NCBI RefSeq assembly: GCF_014356525.2
Contig: NC_052508.1
Location: 49,207,858-49,271,857 of the forward strand
Length of the DNA: 64,000 nt
Direction: 5' to 3'
Source of the DNA: Nilaparvata lugens
Taxonomy: Eukaryota; Arthropoda; Insecta; Hemiptera; Delphacidae
The first letter of the stretch is position 1; each line of letters begins with the position of its first letter. This document shows, piece by piece, positions 43,994-53,492 of the stretch. The notes below the pieces were generated by a model that searched no databases, had not been told where the DNA came from, and saw only the letters and a list, made by a program, of their open reading frames with translations. The position numbers and the translations under genes are program-made.

Positions 43994-46270
43994 TATTTAT
44001 TTACATGAATAGAAAAATTACAACAACATATAGAGGCTTACAGCTTTATGCCAAAACAAGCCTCATTGAAAATCAATTGTTTACACAAACTGAAACTAAA
44101 TTAGTAAGAAAGAAAAAAAACTAAAAATAGCAATAAAAATAGTTTGGAAGAAAGATTATAAATAGGAAATAACACAAGACACAATAGAAAATAGAAAAAA
44201 GACTAAAGAAAAAAAAGGCAAATCGAAAAAAGAGAATAGGTAGCAAGCCTATTATAGAAGAAGAATTTGAATTTTAAATTTTTATGGTCTGAAAATTGAT
44301 TAAACATTTATAATTTAAGAGCTTGATAACATTGTTCACTAAAATTGCGCAAATTATCAGCGAATACATCTAGAATCGTATTCAAAGAATTGTACAATCT
44401 AACAGTTTTTTTGTAAGAAGCAATTTGCATGATGTACAGTGTATATTCTATCCAAAGCAAAAAACATATTTAATCTAGGTCTATTTAACGGAACAAAGAT
44501 ACTAAAGAGTTCAATAATATTCGGAATGTCTAAATGATTATTCAATATTTTAAATAAAACAATTAATGATACGAAATCACGCCTGCTCTTCAACGACATA
44601 ATTTGAAAACTGACTCTCAGACACCTCATAGAAAAGTCATACGGGCATGAATGTCCATACTTCTTGTAATACATGAATCTGAGGAATTTATTTTGTATGC
44701 GTTCGATACTACTAATATATATCTCTTGATAAGGACTCCAAACAACTGCACAATACTCAAGTCTACTTCTCACCAGGGCCAGATACAGCATCTTGATTAA
44801 ATCAATGTCTGTGAAGTGTCTGACATTTCTTATGATAAATCCTAGCATCTTATTTGAAATATTAAGGATGTAATTAATGTGATCTCTGAAGGTGAGAGTG
44901 GAGTCTATGTAGACACCCAAATCCTTAATCACATAAACTCTTTCAAGATGTTCATCTAATAATTTGTAGTCAGCAAAAATCTGTTGCTGTCTAGTGAAGA
45001 CAATAAATTTACATTTCTTCACATTTAATGCCAGATTGTTTTTTTCACTCCAATCATTCAACCTGCCCAAATCCTCCTGTAACATCTGAGAGTCCTGATC
45101 ATTCTGTATAGTTCGATAAATTTTAACATCATCTGCATAAATGAGACAATTACTGTTTTTAATACACTCTGGAATGTCATTAATAAGTAAAAGGAACAGA
45201 AGAGGCCCAAGATTACTCCCCTGGGGCACACCTGAACCACTCGTGAAACATTTTGATCTAATATTATTGAAATACACAAAGAATAAACGCTGACTGAGGT
45301 ATGAGTGAAAGAAGGCAACCATTTCGGATGTGAAACCAAAGGCAAACATTTTCTGCAGAAGGATTTTGTGGTCTACCTTATCAAAAGCTCTGGAATAATC
45401 GAGGTAAATTGCATCAACACGTATGCCTTTATCAAGGTGACTTGAAATGTAATTAGTAAATAGGAGAAGATTACTGACAGTTGATCGTTTTTTAAGGAAA
45501 CCATGCTGACTAACCGTTATAATGTTTTTAAAATTATTGAAAATATGCTCAAACAGTACATACTCGAATACTTTTGCAGTTGCATTCAAGTTGGATATTG
45601 GCCTGAAATTTTTCAAATCATTTAATTTTCCACCCTTAGGAATCGGAGTGACTCTTGCCTCCTTCCACCTTCTAGGAAACTTGTTTTTACGGATGGACAG
45701 GTTGAATAAATAGTGTAGAGGCCTAATCAAAATTTCCCCACAGCCCTTTATTATATAGGGGGGTATGTTATCTGGACCACAAGATCTTTTAGGTTTTAGG
45801 TTTTTAATAGATTCAGCTACTTCTCCCTCAGTAATGATTCTTATATTAAAAGAGTCCGAGACACCGTTTATTTTGAAATTGTTATTGGGACCTACTATGT
45901 CGTCGAGAACAAAGTGAGCATCATTATCATAAACAGACGCAAAATGATCAGCAAATGCTTGAGATACTTCTCTAGCAGGAATCTTCACATTGTCAATTTC
46001 ATATTCCCCAGGTACGGTTCTATTTGCTCTTCTATCCTTCACGTAGTTCCAAAAACTTTTAATGTTAGTTTTAGCACTGTTTTGTACACCTGTTATGTAG
46101 CTGTGATATGCAACTGTTATTTGAAACTTCAGTTTAGTTCGAACTTCTCGAAACCTTTCCTTGTAATGATTTGAAAACTTTCTCAAACGGGCTAACTTAT
46201 TTTTAATTTGAGATTTTTTATGATATCATTGTTAAACCAACGTGGATACTTAATACTACTTATTTTATTT
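43994..46270 (-). mobile_element. Jockey-like non-LTR retrotransposon (minus), truncated
   Basis: It contains the reverse transcriptase at 44399-46186. Downstream, a 400-base A-rich (minus: T-rich) 3' untranslated region ends with CATGTAAATAAATAAATG (minus strand) at about 43994-44012. Upstream of the ORF, the peptide KYPRWFNNDIIKNLKLK is readable in another frame (46203-46250), so one frameshift separates it. Before that the similarity fades and no endonuclease domain is visible, so the copy is 5'-truncated. Confidence 0.82.
44399..46186 (-). pseudogene. Reverse transcriptase ORF2 fragment, Jockey-like
   Basis: 595 open codons without an ATG start (the first codon is TTG after a frameshift in an A-run near 46203). 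Motifs: VTPIPKGGKLNDLKNFRPIS (179-198), SQHGFLKKRST (226-236), motif A AIYLDYSRAFDKVDH (259-273), motif B GVPQGSNLGPLLFLLLIND (319-337), motif C IYADD (349-353), then LGVYIDSTLTFRDHI and the thumb LVRSRLEYCAVVWSPYQ. All catalytic Asp are present and the frame is long, so the copy is fairly young, but the N-terminal endonuclease is missing and the upstream frame is broken. Confidence 0.88.
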
Positions 46271-47169
46271 ATTGTTAATCAATTTCATCAACTAACTGAA
46301 AAAAGTACTTCAATTTCCATGAATTAATAGATCTATATAAATCTAAAGTGTAGGTCACATCTGAATTCACAAAGAGCTCGATTCTTGTTGACAAGATAGA
46401 TGTTATTCAATGCAGAAATCATTGTTATTTTACTAAAAGATAGGATAAAATGAATAGTTCTCTTCCAGGGGGAGTTTTGACAACCAACAAAACTCATTTT
46501 TCATTTGAAGAAATAATATCAAAAAGGTGCATAGGACCTTACTTTTTTGTTCAGCTTGCCAAAATACCCTCATTTCAATATTAAAATTTTCGACTGACTG
46601 TAATAGTGAGTCAATCATTCTATCAAGGCTTGAATAATTTTGAAATTTTAATTAAATAAAAATGGTAGAGAATAATTATCATGTAGATATCAACACCTTT
46701 ATTTAAAGACATATTAACTGCATGAGTTTTCATATTGCCGATACAGCATTGATGAAACTGTAGACGTTTATTTAGCAGTCTCAAAAAACTGTTCTAGCTG
46801 AAAAATTAATAATACAATGCCACGTGTAGGCTTATACATTCCATCAGGAGAACGAAGTTCAAAACTATGGTTCTCCTAAACATATGTTTTTGAGATAATT
46901 TCTTTGATGCAGCTGTTTCACATTCACCATTATAAATTATACAGAGTTTGTGAAAATAAAAATATTTATTGATAACCAAAACAATACTATTATTATATCA
47001 ATGATAATAATTAATTATTAAAACAATACTTTTATTATATCAATAATAATAATAATATTATTAAACATATTTATCAATTATCAGAACAATATTATTGAGG
47101 TTGAGTGGAATCAGGTAGAAAGCAATAATAGAACAGATGTTCTTTTTTGAATTTCTATCATATTATTTT
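46271..47169. other. Stretch without gene
   Basis: A 61-codon minus ORF at 46433-46618 has no recognisable content. It may be decayed retroelement sequence. 46970-47060 holds a local AT-rich duplication (AAAACAATACTATTATTATA recurring as AAAACAATACTTTTATTATA). Nothing else is recognised. Confidence 0.4.
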
Positions 47170-47746
47170 GTTATTTCCAATGATTACAACATATGTTAGA
47201 ATATCATATGTCAATAAATAAATATTATCTCATTTCCATATGGCACTCACCTTACCATGTTCATAACCTTACTTAATAGGATCCTTTTTCATCCTTTGAA
47301 ACCCTTAGAGGCAAAATATCTCAAAATCCGTTCTTAGTGCGCTTCTAGCATGTTTGAAGAATATTTTTGCAAAGTTTCAAGTCTGTAGGACAATTAGTTT
47401 GAGCTGTAGTGTGATTTTACATCAAAATTTTCGAAAAATGTCCCCTCCTGGACCCCCCTGTGCTCCTGATCTAAATTTGTCTGCATAGATCTAATTTTTT
47501 CTCGTAGCTGAACAAAAAAGTTCCTCATGACTGCTGTGCAATGAGCGGTTAAAAAGTACAAAATTTTGGGGGGGCCCCAGCTCCCTCAGGGGGGCAAATT
47601 TCTGAAAATCCTTTCTTAGTGGATGTTTTCAGGCTACCATAAACAATCGTGCAAAATCTCAAGTTTTTAGGCTCAGTAGTTTGGGCTGTGGTGTGATTTC
47701 AGTCTGTAGGGGCTTAGCCTTTTATAAGTATAGAGAAGAAGAAGAA
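47170..47746 (+). repeat. GAA-tailed dispersed repeat, copy 2
   Basis: Direct-orientation relative of 43020-43631, beginning AATGATTACAACATATGTTA and ending GGGGCTTAGCCTTTTATAAG then GAGAAGAAGAAGAAG. The tail is only about four GAA units against eighteen in copy 1. It ends 120 bases before the 5S gene. Confidence 0.8.
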
Positions 47747-47865
47747 GATGTAGCTTGAAATTCTCAAAATAGTAGATCATTGAAAAACAAAAATGAGAAC
47801 TTTATTTGGAATCACATGTGCAGCACCTGTTGAAGTTATCTAACTTTTAAAAAGCGACTTCTGTC

Positions 47866-47983
47866 GCCAACGGCCATACCACGTTGAATACACCGGTTCT
47901 CGTCCGATCACCGAAGTTAAGCAACGTCGGGCGTGGTCAGTACTTGGATGGGTGACCGCTTGGGAACACCACATGCTGTTGGC
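47866..47983 (+). rRNA. 5S ribosomal RNA gene
   Basis: 118 bases starting GCCAACGGCCATACCACGTT and ending CACATGCTGTTGGC. The first and last nine bases pair (GCCAACGGC with GCTGTTGGC, one G-U). The internal control region is intact: AAGTTAAGCAACGTCGGGCG, TGGTCAGTACTTGGATGGGT and GACCGCTTGGGAACACC match arthropod 5S closely. A T7 run follows at 47986. It is a Pol III gene coding for the large-subunit 5S RNA. It stands alone here rather than in a tandem array. Confidence 0.95.
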
Positions 47984-47985
47984 AC

Positions 47986-47992
47986 TTTTTTT
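47986..47992 (+). terminator. Pol III terminator of 5S gene
   Basis: Seven T residues two bases after the mature 3' end, a sufficient RNA polymerase III stop signal. Confidence 0.85.
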
Positions 47993-48489
47993 GCATTCAT
48001 ACTTGACAATTTTACATTATAGTCAACAAACAGGTCAACCCAAACTTAGGTACTGTATTAGAATTATTATAATTTGATAAATTATTATGCTTAACCGATT
48101 AAATTTTACAATTCATGATAAACAATCCGTTCAACGATTTTTTCACACGCTCCAAAAAAATTCTATCTATATAGTTAGCATTAATGTGCAGAAATAATTA
48201 TTCATACCGACAATTTGCACCTATACCTCAATATAATCTTAGAGCATTCAGTGTATATTCAATTCCTAGATATAATAATTTGTACGGAAAAAGATCATTG
48301 AAATACACTATTCCAAAACTGTTTTAATTTGCTTCCTATCATCATCCGAGATTACTCCAAGGAAGATATTTTCCATCTTATCATTGTGAATGATTTCATT
48401 TGTGACACTACTGCTTCAATACTTTAGTCTACACTAGATAGAGAAAAATCATTAATTTTTTGCTTTTTTTATTTTAATTATTATATAAA

Positions 48490-48817
48490 TATTAGTTTGC
48501 TGGTAAAATGAATTTTAGTATCTGTGAAACAAATTTAGTTTTATGATTTGAAGTTTTTGAGTTTTCCATTTTTCCTAATTTTCCATTAACCCTATAACCT
48601 ATTAATCATCCTTAGTTCATTAACTACCTCATACTCCTTTTTAAATTCCCAAACTCCTAGTTTCATGAATTTATTTTCCTTAGATTATTGTTAAAGTTGG
48701 CATTCATTCTATTTATGAATTTTATTATTTTTGTAGGCACCTGCTATAAAATCTTTTAGGTTTAGCGGGACCAATTTTGTAATGCATTTTACTGAATAAA
48801 ATGATTGATTGATTTTT
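48490..48817 (+). mobile_element. Non-LTR retrotransposon 3' end
   Basis: T-rich sequence ending TTTTACTGAATAAAATGATT then GATTGATTTTT, i.e. a polyadenylation-like AATAAAA followed by a (TGAT)n tail, preceded by GGCACCTGCTATAAAATC. This is the form of 3' untranslated ends of insect non-LTR elements. No ORF is left. The left limit is arbitrary. Confidence 0.45.
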
Positions 48818-48975
48818 GTATTTAACAGCAATATATTGATCATTGAGGTACCGTATTTAAAAATACACTAGACATGCACTACTATTTTTATAACATAAAA
48901 TATAAGTTACAAGCCCAACTATGATAGTGTATAAATCAATGTTAAAACATAAATACATTTTCATGTACAAATAAA

Positions 48976-49052
48976 TGTTATGAATAAACCCCCAGCTCAT
49001 CAGTCATCTTTTGAAGATAAATAAAATTCAATAAGATGATGTTTGAAAACTT
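48976..49052 (+). repeat. 77-bp direct repeat, copy 1
   Basis: TGTTATGAATAAACCCCCAG through AATTCAATAAGATGATGTTT recurs at 50713-50789 with two or three mismatches. The second copy lies at the edge of the inserted block in duplication arm B. Confidence 0.75.
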
Positions 49053-49173
49053 CATTTTTCAGTCTGTAGATAAATTAAAACATAAAGCTGGATTCCCAAA
49101 CAACAGTGAAAAATAATATAATTCTATAAGTATAAATAGCATAAAGTGTTTTAATTACAATCCTACTCCTGGA

Positions 49174-49305
49174 CCCTGTTTCATAAAAACTTAGAAGTCC
49201 TGTAATACAGGAACAGCTGATTTTATCGGCTACATTGAGCATGTAATATTGGAATGGTGATTTTTCCTGTATTACAGGACTTGTAACTTTTATGAAACAG
49301 GCCCC
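49174..49305. repeat. Short MITE with CCTGTTTCATAAAA ends
   Basis: CCTGTTTCATAAAAACTTAG and AAGTCCTGTAATACAGGAA are inverted as TTCCTGTATTACAGGACTTG and TAACTTTTATGAAACAGG. Arms are about 38 bases around 55 bases of loop. Noncoding foldback element. Confidence 0.7.
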
Positions 49306-49559
49306 TGATTGTAATTCCCCCGGCCAAGTGAGTATGAATAGTGTGTTTGTGTTTTTTGAATAGTTCCAAATTTCTTAAATAACTCAATATTATTCGTTAA
49401 AAGTGGTAATTGAGTGGAATATTTCTAATCAATTCATCAATTTAAGACTTCTAAATTCAAAATTTATAGTTTTAATGTTTATTTTGGATCAAAATTTTAT
49501 AAAAATTGTACACATGAAATTCTAACCTTATCTTGGACTTTGTCACCCATAAATTTGGA

Positions 49560-49660
49560 AGGAAACTAGCACAAGGACTACCTTATTATTTTATCTTTCA
49601 ATGTTATTACATTAGTATTATTTGCATTGTAAATGAATAAAATGAAATGAATGAATCCTA
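49560..49660 (+). mobile_element. Possible retroelement 3' tail
   Basis: TTATTTGCATTGTAAATGAA then TAAAATGAAATGAATGAATC: a 3' end with an ATGAA-type simple tail. No coding remnant. Weak evidence. Confidence 0.3.
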
Positions 49661-49866
49661 CTGTAACAGCTCTTGGGAATCATATATTATTTGCACTGTG
49701 TTCTATGTTGTGTGCAGATCCAGCACATCTTATTATTTTACAACATCATTTATATAATAATGAATCAACTTTCTAATATGGAGAATCCAATTCAACAATA
49801 TTCAACACAGCTGAAATTTATCACTGATAATGTAAAGGCTGAGAATAATAAGTTATTAGATTAGGA

Positions 49867-50028
49867 CCGGGACAGCGCGAACGCAGTCCCGACTACCAAA
49901 AATTATGCGCCCGAGATGCCCACATTTGGGGCATTCGCAGGGGTCAACCAAGTCGCAGTGCCATGACAAGGCCTCGCCCTGGGGGAACCGCCTTCTTGAT
50001 CACGGTAACCCCCACGCCAGGTAAGTAT
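49867..50028 (-). ncRNA. U1 snRNA-like gene (variant)
   Basis: The minus strand from 50028 begins ATACTTACCTGGCG, the exact 5' splice-site pairing end of U1. It continues with CGTGATCAAGAAGGCGGTTC (stem-loop I), GGTTGACCCCTGCGA, the Sm site ATAATTTTTGGTAG (intact) and the terminal stem GACTGCGTTCGCGCTGTCCC. The length is 162. The protein-binding loops differ from the usual forms: the U1-70K loop GATCACGAAG reads GATCAAGAAG, and the U1A loop expected as ATTGCAC reads ATGGCAC. The promoter element is conserved. It may be functional, a specialised variant, or newly decaying. Confidence 0.92.
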
Positions 50029-50065
50029 GAGTTACTAATCTACACCCTTGGCTCCACTACAAAAG

Positions 50066-50088
50066 TTCACACATTTCTCTGGCGAGAG
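50066..50088 (-). promoter_or_regulatory. U1 PSEA promoter element
   Basis: Minus strand CTCTCGCCAGAG, AAA, TGTGTGAA at -60 to -38 from +1 at 50028. Same blocks and position as the U2 element at 41096-41118. No TATA box at -30, as usual for Pol II snRNA genes. Confidence 0.7.
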
Positions 50089-50712
50089 GTACGGAGAAAA
50101 TACTTCATTATCAGAATATGATGCTATAAAAGAATTTATATCGCATGCCAGATAATGTCCCCTACATTTCATCACAAAAATAGATACATAGATTTGATGA
50201 GAAACAAGTGTATAATAAATAGATAGCAAATAATGACGTTTTCAAAATCGTTGATTTCTCAATCCTTCAAGTTCTACCGTTCGCCGGTAGATGGTAGCTA
50301 CAGCAATATCTCAATATGCCGCCAAAAATTCAAACGAGCTGGAGTTTTTTTCAATACTGATTCTCATAGGAAGAAGGAAGTAGTTTTTATATTGCAGCTT
50401 TTAACTTACTGATATCAATCTATTGGACATTGAAATAGATTGGGTGTAATGCTAAGGTGAAATGTAACGTATTAACACTAGTAGTTCGGAGAACAGTAGA
50501 ACTCGCTACTCTCACACACGCCCGCTTATTCACCACAAACACACATACAAATTGGATTTAGAGTATAATGATAACTATATGCAATAGGATCGGTGGAGGA
50601 CGCTGAGAAATAGAAGCTCTTTACACTTTTATTTATTATTTATTATTTATTATTTATTCATTCGTTGATATAATATACAAATCATATGAATATGATCGGG
50701 ATAGAACAAATT

Positions 50713-50789
50713 GTTATGAATAAACCCCCAGCTCATCAGTCATTTTTTGAAGATAAATAGAATTCAATAAGATGATGTTTGAAAACTTT
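50713..50789 (+). repeat. 77-bp direct repeat, copy 2
   Basis: Matches 48976-49052. It sits inside the insertion in arm B, just before the degenerate tandem units. Confidence 0.75.
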
Positions 50790-50798
50790 TATATTTTT

Positions 50799-51230
50799 GA
50801 GCTAGGATGCACGGTTGAAGAGATAAAAAATCTGAGACTTGAAATTTGGGACTTGGAAAAAATTATGTAATTATCAAAGTTACAAATTTTTAACTTGTGA
50901 TGTATGAAATAAGGCCGCCTTGGAATGCTGGAAAATGAAAGACTCCTACACTTCTGAGCTAGAATGCACGGTTGAAGAGATAAAAAATCTGAAACTTCAA
51001 ATTTTGGACTTTTGGCGGGGGGGGGGATTATCGAATTCTATTTATTTATTTTTTTAAATTTTGAACATGAAATAAGTTTTATGAAATCAGACAACCTTGG
51101 AGCACTGAAGAATAGAGGTCCTCTACACTTATGAGCTCAGAAGCACGCTTGAAAAGATAAGAAACCTGAAACTTGGATTGTTACTTAGGGGGGGGGGAAT
51201 TAAATTCAAAAAATGAACATGTGATACATG
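50799..51230 (+). repeat. Degenerate tandem repeat, 157-177 bp units, with G-runs
   Basis: GAGCTAGGATGCACGGTTGA (50799), GAGCTAGAATGCACGGTTGA (50956) and GAGCTCAGAAGCACGCTTGA (51133) start three diverged units, each continuing AGAGATAAAAAATCTGA-like. Units 2 and 3 contain GGCGGGGGGGGG and a G9 run. Confidence 0.7.
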
Positions 51231-52570
51231 AAATAATTCCGCTTTGAAACGCTGAGAAGAATGAGCCGAATTTGAATCTGATCCAATAAAGTATTGAAAA
51301 GTTAGGTTGATTTTTGGGTAAAATTTCTGAATAAAGGTCCGCCATCTTGAAACGGGAATGAATTAAAAAAATTTAAATACATACGTTTCTGCGCCTTGTT
51401 TCAAAGTACTTGTATATAAAATTTTATCCAAATCGGTCCATAACTACGACTGTAACTGCGGTACAAACAAACAGACAAACGCCGATTGACTTGAAACATC
51501 GATTCCCTTTGATCATTCAATGATCTCTGCCCCTGTGTTAGTCATACTAGTAGTTCTGTGAACAGTAGGCCACGCGCTCAATAAGTTACATTGACATGTT
51601 GTTATGTTTTCTAAAAAAATAATTAATTAGTAGTCTGCGAACAGTAGACCTCGCTCATGAATAGCCTACAACTTTCAAACTAATGAGAAGGGCCATTAAG
51701 AAAGTACAGTATATTGTGAAGATTTATCCATGACATATATTATTTTCTCCTTTGAAAGTGCTAAAGACATTGTTTCCAGGGACACCGGACTTATAAATGT
51801 CTCTCAAGGAGGTACCTTCATATCGTCCCCATATTTACAATATTACAAATTTTCTAATTATAATTTTTTAATTATAAGAAATCGGTCAACTGACAGAAAA
51901 ATGGAATATGCAGTAGGCAATTTAGACCATGAATCGTCTCACAGACGATAGTGAGACGGAAATGATTCTAAATAACATGGGTATGTTGGTGACAATGACA
52001 GGAGGTTGCTAATAATTTTTTTCATGAAAAGTGGATTCAATGTTATGGTGGCTTGTTATGCCTATGCAGAATGTTTATGCTCACAAGTCGGCTTCCGATC
52101 TCATACTAAAACAAAACAAGAGCTAACTAAGTTGTGATGTCTCCGGCCGGTTCGGTAGGTCTAGAAACTATTCATCTATGAAACTGGGAAATATCGTGTT
52201 GAAAAAGGAAGAAGAAATGGTGCAATCAAGTGAGAAGTTTTCTTCAATTAATAAATACAGTATGATTTGGAGCGGCTCAGATGTTTCAAGGTTCACCGCT
52301 GACAACAACACTCTTGTCCTCTATCGATAGCATTCCAATGATACCATTCCTTCAATTCAGCACATTTTAGAGCGGCACAATTTATATTAAAACCGGAGGT
52401 CTAATCAAAAATCGTTATACATACGTTTCTGCGCCTTGTTTCAAAGTAATTGTATACCAAATTTTATCCAAATCGGACCATAACTGCGGTACAAACAAAC
52501 AGGCAAACGCCGATTCACTTGAAACATAGAATTCGCTTCGCTCATTCAACTATTAGGTACTGTACAAGTA

Positions 52571-52823
52571 TCAAGAAATCAATTATAAAATTGTAATGAA
52601 GGAAAAAATCGGCTTATTCATGTAGGGGATGGGAAATTCACGAATGACGCATCATTACGTCTGAACTAAACTGAACTGATTAACTTGAAATTTTGCATAT
52701 AGATTCTTAATTTACTGTGAATGGTTGCAGGCCGATTCTCAATTCTTCAATATTTCATTTCATCAAGTTTTCAGTTTATCAAGATTTTAATTAGACTCTT
52801 GTGGAGCAAGGGTTACCTGCTAG
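52571..52823 (+). mobile_element. Helitron-like element, compact copy (plus)
   Basis: A/TC at 52570-52572 opens TCAAGAAATCAATTATAAAA; CTAG/T closes at 52820-52824, preceded by CTCTTGTGGAGCAAGGG. It is the inverted counterpart of 39817-40355 within the duplication but lacks the extra 245 bases of that copy. Confidence 0.6.
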
Positions 52824-52999
52824 TAAAAAATAATCCAAGTACCCTTTTTAAAAAATGTTATTGGAGTAAAGAATTTTAAAAGGGTACAAGATATTTTTAT
52901 TTATTTCTTGATAATTAAGAGTATATAAATTAGTGCTATATTGCTATTTAATAAAAAAAACGGACCTATGGAATTTTTCAGGGAAATTGAAATAATAAG

Positions 53000-53492
53000 T
53001 AGTAGCATAGAGAAACAATAGCATAAGTAGATATCCCATGGTATAGGGCGTTTATGTCGCAACTTTTACTGTTATCTCAAGCCTATAGTCCACGTAGTTC
53101 TTTCCCGTGAAGCTTTATGACGCTGGTATAGTGAGGTCCACGTTATAATGACAGTATTTGATCAACTTTGGTTTTGCTATCCTTGTCTATCATTCGACAA
53201 AGCCGGCGGTACTATCCTTTTCTAGGTCCACAACGATGACAGTTATGTTTTTGACAGTGCAGAAATATAATTAATTAATGCAGAGAATCAGCATCGCTAT
53301 TCTTCTATCTTCATCCACTGCCATTATAACATGGACCACACTATAGTCTCCCATATTGTGCCGTTCTTACACTCTTACCCGGTCAAAACAGTAAAAATCG
53401 ACAATAATCGACTTGAGATCAGTAAAAGCTGCGACATAAATGCCCTTTACCATGAGATATCTACTTACGCTATTGTTTCTCTATGGTAGTAG
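53000..53492. repeat. Foldback element hosting a nested MITE
   Basis: CATAGAGAAACAATAGCATA, AGTAGATATCCCATGG and GCGTTTATGTCGCAACTTTT near the left end are inverted at 53405-53492. The arms are about 90 bases. A homologue without the nested insert is at 37109-37405. No coding sequence. Confidence 0.75.
53129..53343. mobile_element. TA-inserting MITE, nested
   Basis: 215 bp. TAGTGAGGTCCACGTTATAA at the left is mirrored by TTATAACATGGACCACACTA at the right. TA flanks both ends (53127-53128, 53344-53345). The unfilled homologue at 37 kb reads GCTGGTAGTCTC where this one reads GCTGGTA...TAGTCTC, confirming a TA target duplication as made by Tc1/mariner-type transposases. Nonautonomous. Confidence 0.75.

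Larger units (their letters stand above)
50479..52553 (-). mobile_element. 2.07-kb Helitron-type insertion in arm B
   Basis: Arm A reads GTAACTTATTAATACTATAAGGTAC (as reverse complement, gapless) where arm B reads GTAACGTATTAACAC, then 2.07 kb, then TATTAGGTAC. The insert begins CTAGTAGTTCGGAGAAC on the + strand, so its minus strand ends GTTCTCCGAACTACTAG/T with a GTTC-GAAC stem before CTAG, as Helitrons do. Similar starts at 51547 and 51629, and similar far ends at 51400-51525 and 52418-52552 (AAACGCCGATT(G/C)ACTTGAAA), show that it is composed of two or three related copies in a row. Noncoding. Confidence 0.55.
50029..52925 (-). repeat. Inverted segmental duplication, arm B
   Basis: Reverse complement of 39718-40827, interrupted by extra sequence at about 50479-52553. 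It starts directly at the U1 +1, so the shared segment includes the U1 upstream region. Outer matching ends near ATTAAGAGTA at 52917-52925. Confidence 0.8.
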
